From: Sphingomonas sp. Leaf21
Lineage (GTDB): Bacteria > Pseudomonadota > Alphaproteobacteria > Sphingomonadales > Sphingomonadaceae
DNA length: 64,000 nt
Assembly (NCBI RefSeq): GCF_916858675.1
Contig: NZ_CAKASM010000009.1
Coordinates: 1-64,000 of the forward strand
Reading direction: 5' to 3'
This document shows, piece after piece, positions 36,001 to 44,569 of this stretch (the first letter of the stretch is position 1; each line of letters starts with the position of its first letter). The notes below the pieces were generated by a model. The model searched no databases. It was not told where the DNA came from and was given only the letters and a program-made list of their open reading frames with translations. The translations under genes and the position numbers were made by a program.

Positions 36001-36091
36001 GTCAAGCACCCCTTGTTGGCCGGTCATCCCGGCAATTTCAGAAGCCCGGCAACGCTGCGGACCGGACGGATCATGAAATATCGTTAATGTT

Positions 36092-36101
36092 TGGTTAACC
36101 A
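36092..36101. promoter_or_regulatory. Palindrome upstream of the Fap-like operon
   Basis: TGGTTAACCA is a perfect 10-bp palindrome in an AT-rich patch 92 bp upstream of the repeat-protein start and between that gene and the divergent LuxR-type gene. It is a candidate operator or promoter part; evidence is position and symmetry only. Confidence 0.3.
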
Positions 36102-36319
36102 TTCCTCCCATTCGCGGGCGAGCGCTCCCCCCAATCGTCGGCGTCGACCACCCCCAAATGAGGGTCTTGTCATTTTTGTTGGTGGACGCCTGTTTCAAAT
36201 CGGGATGCGAAGGATCCAATCCCAAGCTCTTCTGTTGGCGTAGAAGGGGACACCCGACACAGGGAATCGGGATCCATCTTTGGAGAGGTGGTGCGTTGTC
36301 GGCAGAAGAAGATCTGCCA

Positions 36320-37498
36320 ATGCTCTCTTCGGGAGCCTTCGCGCGCGGCACAACGATGTCGATGCACGATTGGGAGAGCATTCGGCATTCACCGATGGTA
36401 GCGGCGACTTGCGCGCATGAGCGTCTTGCGCGCGTCACGCTGGACGACGTCGACCGATCGACCGCCGCATCTTCCGACGACGTCGGTCTTATCATCCGCC
36501 ACTTCGCGAGAAGCCTGGGCGCCGACGCTTGGGCGTTGACCAGCGTACCGGACCAGGGAGAGACGCATTGCCTTGCAGCCGAGGGGCTGGACGAGGCCGC
36601 TCAGGCCGCGCTGCTACGCTTTGCGGAGCAGATCGAACCCCGGATCGGCCATCACGCGCCCGTGCCGATCTGGTTCGAACGCCAGCCCGTGTCCCCCGCC
36701 ACGACGACGCTGGTGATCCCGGTCCAGCGGACGCCCGGCCATGCCAGCACGTTCGTCAACCTTGTCTTCGGTCAACCGAACGAGGAGCAGCGGCGCGAGG
36801 TCGAGATTGCGTGCCTGCGCGACTGGCCAAGCGTCGCGGCCTATATGCGCCTGTGGCAGTTCATGCGGTTGGCGCAGCGTCGGTCGAGCGGGGTGGAGGC
36901 GGGGCTGAACCTCGTCGCGATCGGTATCGTGCTGTTGTCGGGTGACGGCCATATCGCCTTCGCCAACGATACCGCGCGCCTGCTGATGGATCGACAGGAC
37001 GGCATCCGCGAACATCGCGGCCAGGTGCAGGCGACCGACCGGAGCGACGCGGCGACATTGCTGACGGCGATCCAATATGTCCTTTCGCAAAATGGCGTCG
37101 CGAAGGCGGGCGACCGGATGCCGCTTCTGATGCTGCGGCGCGAGCATGGCCCGCCCCTGGTCACGTCGTTCGTGCGTGCGCCTCGCTCCGACCTCGACGA
37201 CGGGGACGGCGCGCTGCTCTTCTTCGTCGACCCCGGCCTCGACATTCACCAGCTCGCGGAACCGGTGTGCAAGCTCTTTCGGCTGTCGCGCGTGGAAACC
37301 GAATTGGCGTGCCTGCTGGCGTCGGGGCAGACGCTGGCGACCGCGGCCCAGTCGCTCCACGTCAAGCTGGGCACCGCGCGCGGCTATCTCAAACAGGTGT
37401 TCGTGAAGACCGGTAGCAATCGCCAGGTCGATCTTGTGCGGTTGATCTTCAGCAATCTGGTGCGTACCTCGATGAGCGAGCGGCCCAAAAAGCGATAA
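36320..37498 (+). CDS. LuxR-type regulator with PAS-like domain
   Basis: About 392 residues. The middle has a PAS-like segment (VAIGIVLLSGDGHIAFANDT then ARLLMDRQD), and the C-terminus is a LuxR/GerE helix-turn-helix (FRLSRVETELACLLASGQTL, TAAQSLHVKLGTARGYLKQV, F). There is no receiver domain. The frame is open from 36158; ATG 36320 is taken as start, but ATG 36356 and ATG 36362 are equally possible. It is transcribed divergently from the Fap-like operon and is its likely regulator. The signal is unknown. Confidence 0.8.
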   Translation: MLSSGAFARGTTMSMHDWESIRHSPMVAATCAHERLARVTLDDVDRSTAASSDDVGLIIRHFARSLGADAWALTSVPDQGETHCLAAEGLDEAAQAALLRFAEQIEPRIGHHAPVPIWFERQPVSPATTTLVIPVQRTPGHASTFVNLVFGQPNEEQRREVEIACLRDWPSVAAYMRLWQFMRLAQRRSSGVEAGLNLVAIGIVLLSGDGHIAFANDTARLLMDRQDGIREHRGQVQATDRSDAATLLTAIQYVLSQNGVAKAGDRMPLLMLRREHGPPLVTSFVRAPRSDLDDGDGALLFFVDPGLDIHQLAEPVCKLFRLSRVETELACLLASGQTLATAAQSLHVKLGTARGYLKQVFVKTGSNRQVDLVRLIFSNLVRTSMSERPKKR

Positions 37499-37597
37499 TG
37501 CCGGCCGCACAGCAGGGCACCTCCGTCCAGGCCAAGGACGTCGGCGTTCGGCATTTCAAGCGCGACGTCACACTGCTATACAAAGGAGAGAGAGGGC

Positions 37598-38047
37598 ATG
37601 AACCGCGAACTCAGCGTCGAACGACATATCGAGGCACCCGTCGCCACCGTATGGACGACGATGATCGATCGCTTCGACGATTGGTTCTGCCCCCGCCCCT
37701 GGCGTGCCGCGACGCGAGAGATCGAATGGCGACCCGGCGGCCGCAGCCTGGTGGTGATGCACGGACCCAATGGCGAGGAAATGCCGAATGAAGGCATCAT
37801 CCTCGACTTCCAGCCCGAACGCCGCTTCGTCTTTACGGACGCGTTCACGGGCGACTGGCAGCCGAGCGGCCCGTTCCTGGTCGGGCTGTTCGCGATCGTG
37901 GAGGACGGCGCGGGCACCCGCTTCACGGCGACCGCCCGGCACTGGACCGACGAGGCGCTGGAGCAGCACCGGGCGATGGGCTTCGAGGGCGGCTGGGGCG
38001 CGATGGCCGACCAGCTCAAGACGCTTGCCGAAGGCGGAACGCTGTGA
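37598..38047 (+). CDS. SRPBCC/AHSA1-family protein
   Basis: A 149-residue START-like domain protein. Typical features are ELSVERHIEAPVATVWTTM, IDRFDDWFCPRPW, EWRPGGRSLVVM, GIILDFQPERRFVFTDAF and the C-terminal helix HRAMGFEGGWGAMADQLKTL. Members bind hydrophobic ligands; role unknown. A strong GGAGAG precedes the ATG. It follows the LuxR-type gene by about 100 bp on the same strand. Confidence 0.88.
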   Translation: MNRELSVERHIEAPVATVWTTMIDRFDDWFCPRPWRAATREIEWRPGGRSLVVMHGPNGEEMPNEGIILDFQPERRFVFTDAFTGDWQPSGPFLVGLFAIVEDGAGTRFTATARHWTDEALEQHRAMGFEGGWGAMADQLKTLAEGGTL

Positions 38048-38089
38048 GCGACGAACGCCGGGGACCATTCTACCATTTGGTCCGAAGCG

Positions 38090-38700
38090 TCAGGCCATAG
38101 GTTCGGGGTCGCCGAGCGTCCCGGTGATGGCATCGGCATTGTTGGCGGCGAGTGACAGGTAATAGGTCGCGTCGGTCAGGTTGCGACCCCGGAATTGTAT
38201 GTCATAGCGGCCATCCGCCGACCGGATCCCGAACCGGATATTGAGCAGCGCATAGCCCGGAATGCCCGAATAGCGGCTGAGGCTGGCGGTACTGTTGGTC
38301 GTGGAGCGATAGCTGTTAGCGGATCCCAGATAGGCTTCGTGATCCTCGCCCGACGTCCTGCGCAGCGTCGTGCGAACCTCTCCCCCGGCCGAGACGGCCC
38401 AGCGCGAGACGCCCGGCAGCCGCTGGCCGCTCAGATCGCACAGGGTTCGCCCCGTGACCTCGATGGGGCACGGCCCATTCGCATAGGAAATGTACCGCGC
38501 ATCGTCATAGGTGCCCGATCCATAGAGCGTCAGCCAGCGTGTCGGGGCCGCTCGCACATCAGCCTCGACCCCGCGGGTACGAACCTTGGCCGCGTTGGTG
38601 AAGAAGCTGACGCCGTTGCGCTCCACGTCGACGATCGTCGTCTGATAGTCCTTCACATCGGTCCAGAAGGCCGCGACATTGGCGGTGATGCGTCGCGCTG
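38090..38700 (-). pseudogene. TonB-dependent receptor, C-terminal fragment
   Basis: About 200 residues of a receptor barrel: RRITANVAAFWTDVKDYQTT, VRTRGVEADVRA, the disulfide-like loop GPCPIEVTGRTLCDLSGQRL, and VSRWAVSAGGEV to the end. No plug or N-terminus is present; upstream of about 38700 the frame turns into unrelated sequence and there is no start. It resembles the C-terminal part of the receptor at 4671-7073 (same order: NYPAGPCPLEVQ..., SLTGRRLASLPRFAI). It is a remnant left by deletion of a receptor gene next to the carbohydrate locus. Confidence 0.75.
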
Positions 38701-38890
38701 GTGGCGCTGGACGAGGGGCGCGGACTGGCGTCATCCCTGTGGACCCGGCAGCGACCTGGCCGGCCGTGCCGACGAACCCGTCGAGTGGGCGTTCGATCGT
38801 CGAATATCGGCAAGCCGACCGCGTCGGCCCGTCATCGCCTCCGCCAAACGACGCTCTCCACGCCGCCGCCTTACCGCCTCGGCGCGGCGC
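38701..38890. other. Short region with no recognisable gene
   Basis: About 190 bp between the receptor remnant and the FCD regulator. All frames are short and none matches a family I know. The breakpoint of the deletion that removed the receptor N-terminus must lie at or near its left edge. Confidence 0.4.
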
Positions 38891-39679
38891 TCAGACCATG
38901 CCGAGGATCCGCTGCAACGCGGCCTGGAAGTGATAGCCCAGCGCCGCCTCCGCCGCCGCCGGATCGCGCGCCAGACAGGCGTCGAGCACGTCGAGATGCT
39001 CGCGGATGGTGCGGATCATGCGCGGCGTCGTCGCGGTCAGGTCGAGGCGGATGACCGCGACATAGTTTTTCAGCCGCCGTGCCGTCGTCTCGATCATCGG
39101 ATTGCGCAGCGCCGCGATCATGCTGCTGTGGAAGCGCTGTTCCAGTTGCTCGATCTCGTCGGCGGCACGCTCGTCCGCCTGCCCCGACTCCAGCCGCTCG
39201 AGGAGCGCGCGGTGATCGGCGATCAGCCTGGTGATCTCGGCGGTGTCGGCGGTTTCCGCAAAGGCGCGTGCCGCGGAGCGCTCGATGATCGACCGGAACT
39301 GATAGGTGGAACGCGCCAGCTCCAGATCGGCCTTGAGAAACTCGATGCCGGACCGGGCATGGATCTTCAGGATGCCCTCCGTCTCCAGCACGCGGAGCGC
39401 GTCGCGAAGCGGCTGGATCGGCAGGTCGAGCAACTGCATCAACTCGCTCTGCGAAATGAACGACCCCGCCGAAATCCGCCGGTCGAACAGGCCTTCCAGG
39501 ATTCGGCGATAGGCCATCTCGCCCAGGCGGCGGCCGGACTCGACCGGTTCGTCGACCTTGGTGATCCGGGTACGTGGACGTTTGACGGAAACGGGCTCTT
39601 TCATGACCTTCGCTCCTACCGCTTTGCGACGGCCGCCGCCACCGGCTCCGAGCGGCTGAGAATTCCCCGGCTGGCTCAT
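38891..39679 (-). CDS. GntR-family regulator with FCD domain
   Basis: A 262-residue regulator. A GntR winged helix (LGEMAYRRILEGLFDRRIS, SQSELMQLLDLPIQPLRDAL, RVLETEGIL) is followed by an all-helical FCD domain with metal/ligand-type residues (RSIIERSAARAFAETAD, EQRFHSSMIAAL, HLDVLDACLARD). FCD regulators usually sense sugar acids or other carboxylates. ATG 39679 overlaps the stop of the beta-helix gene (ATGA); ATG 39604 is an alternative. It is the fourth and last gene of the operon from 44340 and likely its repressor. Confidence 0.87.
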   Translation of the reverse strand: MSQPGNSQPLGAGGGGRRKAVGAKVMKEPVSVKRPRTRITKVDEPVESGRRLGEMAYRRILEGLFDRRISAGSFISQSELMQLLDLPIQPLRDALRVLETEGILKIHARSGIEFLKADLELARSTYQFRSIIERSAARAFAETADTAEITRLIADHRALLERLESGQADERAADEIEQLEQRFHSSMIAALRNPMIETTARRLKNYVAVIRLDLTATTPRMIRTIREHLDVLDACLARDPAAAEAALGYHFQAALQRILGMV

Positions 39680-41772
39680 TTCGCCTCGTCCGCCCTGGGA
39701 CCGGACGCATCGATCACCGCACGCGCCGCCGCGGGCCACTGACCGGGCGGCACCTTCACATTGTCGATCAGCCGGTTGTCCATATAGGCGTCCCATGATC
39801 CGTTCAGGCGGCCGCCGTCATACCAGTTGCCCGTCGCCACATTGTCCAGCGTGGTGCGATGCGGGCGATAGCTGTCCATCGTGTTCGCGTTCAGCCAGAC
39901 GCCGACGCCCTGGATGACATTCTGGCGGACGGTGACGTAGCGCGATCCCTCGTCCAGATAGAGGCCGATGCCGCCGGGCACGTCATAGACAAAATTCTCG
40001 GCGATCAGCGCGCCCGGATCGGCCGAGAGGTGATAGATCGCCCCGCCATCGGCGAACCACTGCTTGACCTTGTGCACGCGGTTGCCCTGCACCACCGTAT
40101 CGCGCAGGATCGTGGGCGTATCGTACACGATATTGCCCGGCTGGTCGTAATAGCCGCGCGTCCGGGTGCGATAGGCGCCGCTGCCGCCCGGATCGTTGAC
40201 GCCCCAGCCCCAACCGATGTCGATCCCGTCATAGGGTGCGTCGGACACGTCGTTATGCATGACCACCGTACCCGCCGCATAGGTGACGAGGATCGCGGCC
40301 TGTTCCTTATAGTCCTGCGACACGGTTTCGATGCGATTGTCGGCGATGACGACATTGCGCACGCCCATCTCAGGCCGAGGCGGATGATGCGCATCGGGCA
40401 GGATGCCGCCGACCATGATCGCCCCGCCCGCGAGCTGGCCGAAGCGGCTGCGGCGCACCTCGACGCCCGCCGCACCGTAGCCGATGCCGCTGTCATTGGC
40501 TTCCGGATTGTTGCCGATGCCCAGCGCGACCTGCCCCAGCTGCGTGAACTCGGCCCGGTCGAACGTCACGCGCACCGCCGCCGCGACCTGCACCGCGGCG
40601 GGTTGCTGGCGCCAGCGATTGCGCATCGTCTCGAACGCCCAGCAGCCCCAGCTACAATCGCGGATGGGATCCTCCGGGAAGCCGGGGATCAGCCCGGCGA
40701 GGTAGGAACCGCTCTGCTGGCTGGCGTAACCCTCCGCGCTGGAGGGGGCGAGCCAGCTTGTGTGGCGGAACGCAAGACCATCGAAACCCAGATCGGTCAC
40801 CGGCCGGTCATAGCTGCCCGCGATCGACACGAGCGACTCCAGCCGGGGCAGCACGACGGCGATCCGGGCCATGTCCTCACCGGCCATCGGCTTGTAATAG
40901 AGCTTTCCCGCCGCCGGATCGACGAACCACTGCCCCCCGTCACGCAGGAAGGCGAGCGAATTGACCAGGAACAGCCGCCCCTTGTCCCCCGCCAGCGTCT
41001 TGGCCAGCGTGTCGTATCCGATCAGGTTGTTGCGCCAGCCGGGCTGCTGCATCCGGATCGTATCGCCGTCGATCCGGTCGACGACGGCGCGGCGATCGGT
41101 GAAGAACCCGGTCTGCTCGACCTCGATACGCGACTGGTCGGGCAGGCTTGCCAGGAAGCGCCAGGCGGGATCGACGATCGTCATGCCCGTTGCGGTGAAG
41201 GCGACGGCCTTGCGGGGGATCGCGACATGCGCCCTCTGCGCCATGCGGCCCGCCACCCAGAGCTGGCGCGGGTCGAGGCCACGCGGCACATCGGCGACCC
41301 AGATATCGCGCGCGCGGTCGGCCAGCGTCCAGCCACCGACCGGCATACCTCCCGAAAGCACGGGATGCGCACCCGCCGCCGCCGTCCAGCGGACGACATG
41401 CCCGCCCTGCCCGCCATCCGCCGCCGTGAAGCGCAGCGGCGCCGTCAGGGTATAGACGCCGTCCGCCAGTTCGACGGTGACGTCATGGACGCCGTTGAGC
41501 CGCCGCACCGCCTGCTGCGCGCGCTCCGGCGTGCGAAAGGGATGCGCCGCCGATCCGTCGCCCGCATCGTCCCCCTGCGGCGACACGCGCAGCACGACCG
41601 GAATGGCGGCGGATGGCACCGGCAGCGAGATGGCGCTGAACGACTCGTGCGAATTGGGAACGCCGCCTGCCTGAGCCGAGGGGATGACGGGCGCGGGGGG
41701 CAGTTGCTGCGCCGCCGTGGCCGGGTGGACGAACAGCAGAGCCAGGCCCGCTCCGATCAAGCGTGATGTCAT
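39676..41772 (-). CDS. Secreted right-handed beta-helix protein (polysaccharide lyase/hydrolase-like)
   Basis: A 698-residue exported protein. The N-terminus after the signal peptide has the motif VLRVSPQGDDAGDGSAAHPF and RTPERAQQAVRRL, the usual opening of large beta-helix enzymes acting on polysaccharides. The second half has parallel beta-helix turns (NVVIADNRIETVS, GTVVMHNDVSDAPYDGIDIG, ALIAENFVYDVPGGIGLYL). No catalytic family can be named with certainty. ATG 41772 has GGGAGA in front. It is encoded with an MFS transporter, an enolase-superfamily enzyme and an FCD regulator, which points to acidic polysaccharide or uronic-acid breakdown. Confidence 0.8.
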   Translation of the reverse strand: MTSRLIGAGLALLFVHPATAAQQLPPAPVIPSAQAGGVPNSHESFSAISLPVPSAAIPVVLRVSPQGDDAGDGSAAHPFRTPERAQQAVRRLNGVHDVTVELADGVYTLTAPLRFTAADGGQGGHVVRWTAAAGAHPVLSGGMPVGGWTLADRARDIWVADVPRGLDPRQLWVAGRMAQRAHVAIPRKAVAFTATGMTIVDPAWRFLASLPDQSRIEVEQTGFFTDRRAVVDRIDGDTIRMQQPGWRNNLIGYDTLAKTLAGDKGRLFLVNSLAFLRDGGQWFVDPAAGKLYYKPMAGEDMARIAVVLPRLESLVSIAGSYDRPVTDLGFDGLAFRHTSWLAPSSAEGYASQQSGSYLAGLIPGFPEDPIRDCSWGCWAFETMRNRWRQQPAAVQVAAAVRVTFDRAEFTQLGQVALGIGNNPEANDSGIGYGAAGVEVRRSRFGQLAGGAIMVGGILPDAHHPPRPEMGVRNVVIADNRIETVSQDYKEQAAILVTYAAGTVVMHNDVSDAPYDGIDIGWGWGVNDPGGSGAYRTRTRGYYDQPGNIVYDTPTILRDTVVQGNRVHKVKQWFADGGAIYHLSADPGALIAENFVYDVPGGIGLYLDEGSRYVTVRQNVIQGVGVWLNANTMDSYRPHRTTLDNVATGNWYDGGRLNGSWDAYMDNRLIDNVKVPPGQWPAAARAVIDASGPRADEAK

Positions 41773-41878
41773 TCCGTATCTCCCGCGGAAAAGGCGTAAA
41801 GATGCTGCGCACGGGCGGCGGACAGCATGAATCGGGTCTCACCTAAGCCGTGCCAATCGGCCGCCGATCGACGCCATG

Positions 41879-43198
41879 TCATCGTACCGACCGGATCGGC
41901 AGGACGAGGAACGACCCGACGAGGACGAAGACGCCCGACACGATGAACAGCACCGTATAATTGTTGCCCGTCGCCGACAGCAGCGCGGCGGCCATGACCG
42001 GGCTGAGGATCTGCGGCACGTTGACGGCGGTGGTCAGGATGCCCAGGTCCTTGCCGGTCGCATCCTCCTCGCCCGGCCTGGGCTTGGGCAGGACCTGCGT
42101 CATCAGCGCCAGGTCGACCGACATGAACGCGCCGTAGCCCAGTCCGATCAGCACCGCATAGGCGAACATGCCATGCGCCGTCGGCACGATCAGCGGCATC
42201 GCCACCGCCGCCGCCATGATGAGGCTGGCGAGGAAGACGAGAGGCTTGCGCCGCCCCAGGCGATCGGACAGCACGCCCGAGCCCAGTCCGGATACGACCA
42301 GCGCGACGAAGGTGACGATCGACATGCTCGCGATCATCTGGTTCGCGCGCCCCTGGCTCATCCCGATATGATCCTGGAGGATGTAGAGCAGATAGGTCAG
42401 GATCGCCTGATAGCCCATATAGATGCAAAAGCGGCCCAGGAACGCCCAGGCGAAGTCGGGATAGGCGCGCGGCGATATCCAGAAGCCCTTCAGGAACGCG
42501 CCCAGCTTCAGCGGCGTCGATGGCGGCAGCGCGACCTGCGGCTCCGGATTGACGAGCACGAACGCCAGGCACACGACGATGATCGCGGTGCCGACGATGC
42601 CATAGGCCAGCGGGATCTGGCTGGCCAGCGTACCGGCGAAGAAGGTGCCGAACGACACGCCCGCCGTCATCGCGCCGCCGACGACGCCCGAGGCGAGTCC
42701 CCGCTCCTCGGGCGGAAAGCGATCGGCGACCAGCGTCGTGATCGCGGGCTGCATCGCGTTGAGCGTGACCACGGACACAAGCCAGATCGCGGTTATCCCC
42801 ACCAGCCCGCCGCCATGGGGGGTCAGGATGATCGCGACGCCGCCGATGGTCGCGCCGACGACGATCCACGGCGTCCTGCGTCCGAAGCGGCTGCGCGTCC
42901 GATCCGACAGTGCGCCCGCGATCGGCGTCGTCAACGTGCTGAACACCGACGTGATCGCGTAGATGATGCCCAGCGTCTTCGCCTTGCCCGCGGGATCAAT
43001 ATTCTGGATCTGGTTGGGCAACAGCACGCCAAGGCAGGATGCGTAGAGGGTGAGCAGCGTGAAGAACACGAGGCCCAGCGACACCAGCAGCACCCATTTG
43101 CGTCGCCCGGTGACGTAATGGCGCGCCGCCGCACCATCGGTCGCGGCCGCCAGCACGGCGGCGGGTTCCTCCAGCGACGGCGTCAACCCGACGCTCAT
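41879..43198 (-). CDS. MFS transporter (sugar/sugar-acid type)
   Basis: A 439-residue transporter with twelve hydrophobic helices. The loop 2-3 motif reads GALSDRTRSRFGRRTP and the loop 8-9 motif SGVLSDRLGRRKP, with a long central loop between. Given its operon with a beta-helix enzyme and an enolase-superfamily dehydratase, it most likely brings the released mono- or oligosaccharide across the inner membrane. It overlaps the enolase-superfamily gene by four bases. Confidence 0.87.
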   Translation of the reverse strand: MSVGLTPSLEEPAAVLAAATDGAAARHYVTGRRKWVLLVSLGLVFFTLLTLYASCLGVLLPNQIQNIDPAGKAKTLGIIYAITSVFSTLTTPIAGALSDRTRSRFGRRTPWIVVGATIGGVAIILTPHGGGLVGITAIWLVSVVTLNAMQPAITTLVADRFPPEERGLASGVVGGAMTAGVSFGTFFAGTLASQIPLAYGIVGTAIIVVCLAFVLVNPEPQVALPPSTPLKLGAFLKGFWISPRAYPDFAWAFLGRFCIYMGYQAILTYLLYILQDHIGMSQGRANQMIASMSIVTFVALVVSGLGSGVLSDRLGRRKPLVFLASLIMAAAVAMPLIVPTAHGMFAYAVLIGLGYGAFMSVDLALMTQVLPKPRPGEEDATGKDLGILTTAVNVPQILSPVMAAALLSATGNNYTVLFIVSGVFVLVGSFLVLPIRSVR

Positions 43199-44340
43199 GC
43201 CGGGCGCTCCCAGCCGGGCGCGGGCGGCAGCGCATCCTCATCGAGCGGCTCGGGCGTATGGTGGGTCGATCGCACCGCCTCGCTCAATCGCAGGCCGTGA
43301 CCCGGCCGGTCATGCCCCCGGATCAGGCCGTCCCGGATCACATAGGGTTCCTCGACCAGATGCTCGAAATTCTGGAAGCTGTATTCCAGCCACCGCACGC
43401 CGGGTAGCGCCAGTGCCATGTTGACGCCGATCTCCAGGAAGCTGTTCCCGAACGTCACCTCGACATTGTGCTCGCCCGCCAGCCAGCCCGCACGCATCAC
43501 GTCGCTGACCTGGCCATGGACGTTCAGCATGTCGCAGGCATCGGCCTGGAGCAGCTTGCGCTTGCCCGACAGGTCCAGATACTCGCCGCTGTTGACGCGG
43601 GTGTCCGGACAGGCGAGCCGCAGCCGACGAAGCCCGTCGAAATCGTCGCGCGGGATCGGATCCTCGATCCAGTAGATGCGGTGCCCGGCACGCTCGAACA
43701 TTGCCAGCGCGGCCCGCGTCTCGGCGGCCGTCCAGGCTTCGTTGGCGTCGATCATCACCGGTCTGCCGTCATCGCCCGTCGCCTTGCGCAGCAGGTCCAG
43801 TCGATGCAGGTCGCGCGCGATGTCGGGGTGGCCGACCTTGATCTTGTATCCGCGATAGCCCGCATCGGCGGCGCGGCCGAACAACTCGGTAAAGTCGTGG
43901 TCCGACAGATGGAAGTCGAGACCGCTGGCATAGACCGGGACGGTGTCGCGCTGTGCCCCGAGCAGTCGCCAGAGCGGCAGGCCGCTACTCTGCGAAAACA
44001 GATCCCATACCGCGTGCTGGATCGCCTCCTCGAACGGGACGAGCATCTTGCGGACATTGCCGCCGCGCGGTCGCCCGACGCGCAGCGCCAAGGCCCCGGC
44101 CTCCTGCCCCTCCAGCATCGGGAAGACCTCCTGCCCGAAGGCCCAGTCGATCGTCGCCTCGGGCAGCAGGGGCTGAAACAGGACCTGCGCGAACCCCAGG
44201 CCGACGCGCCCCGCCTCGTCGATCAGTTCCAGGGCGACGATGTTCGCCTGGGTCGTACCGACCTGCGAATCCCCGACTTTCCGGTCGCGACGAAATTGAA
44301 GACGGGTCACGCGATAGCCCGCGATCCTGTTGGCCGTCAT
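43195..44340 (-). CDS. Mandelate racemase/muconate-lactonizing family enzyme (probable sugar-acid dehydratase)
   Basis: A 381-residue enolase-superfamily enzyme. Visible are the catalytic lysine in YRGYKIKVGHP and the metal ligands Asp in VMIDANEAW, Glu in IYWIEDPIP and Glu in VNSGEYLDL. It is probably a sugar-acid dehydratase or racemase; the exact substrate cannot be read. ATG 44340 is preceded by the strong AGGAGG. It is the first gene of a four-gene minus-strand operon that ends with the FCD regulator. Confidence 0.88.
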   Translation of the reverse strand: MTANRIAGYRVTRLQFRRDRKVGDSQVGTTQANIVALELIDEAGRVGLGFAQVLFQPLLPEATIDWAFGQEVFPMLEGQEAGALALRVGRPRGGNVRKMLVPFEEAIQHAVWDLFSQSSGLPLWRLLGAQRDTVPVYASGLDFHLSDHDFTELFGRAADAGYRGYKIKVGHPDIARDLHRLDLLRKATGDDGRPVMIDANEAWTAAETRAALAMFERAGHRIYWIEDPIPRDDFDGLRRLRLACPDTRVNSGEYLDLSGKRKLLQADACDMLNVHGQVSDVMRAGWLAGEHNVEVTFGNSFLEIGVNMALALPGVRWLEYSFQNFEHLVEEPYVIRDGLIRGHDRPGHGLRLSEAVRSTHHTPEPLDEDALPPAPGWERPA

Positions 44341-44348
44341 TCCCCCTC

Positions 44349-44475
44349 CTGAAATATCATCGTCGCCGTCCGCTCGATTGGCGAAACGGATCAACGTGTT
44401 GGACAGCCCATTCTTGCGGCGACACGCGCCCCGCCGTCAATCATAAAAATGTGCAAAACATTTTCTGAAATATCA
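44349..44475. promoter_or_regulatory. Duplicated 11-bp motif in the divergent promoter region
   Basis: CTGAAATATCA occurs at 44349-44359 and again, in the same orientation, at 44465-44475. Its core TGA-N4-TCA is palindromic. The two copies lie next to the starts of the operons facing left (44340) and right (44570), in the only AT-rich stretch of the locus. A further dyad, ATCAA-CTTT-TTGAT, is at 44477-44490. They are candidate operators for the FCD-GntR regulator of the operon. Confidence 0.45.
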
Positions 44476-44569
44476 GATCAACTTTTTGATTTGACTATTA
44501 GCGCCGGTGAAACCTAGGTTGCACGTCAAGCCGACGATCGAATCGACCGCGGTTACAAAAGGAGGGGAT

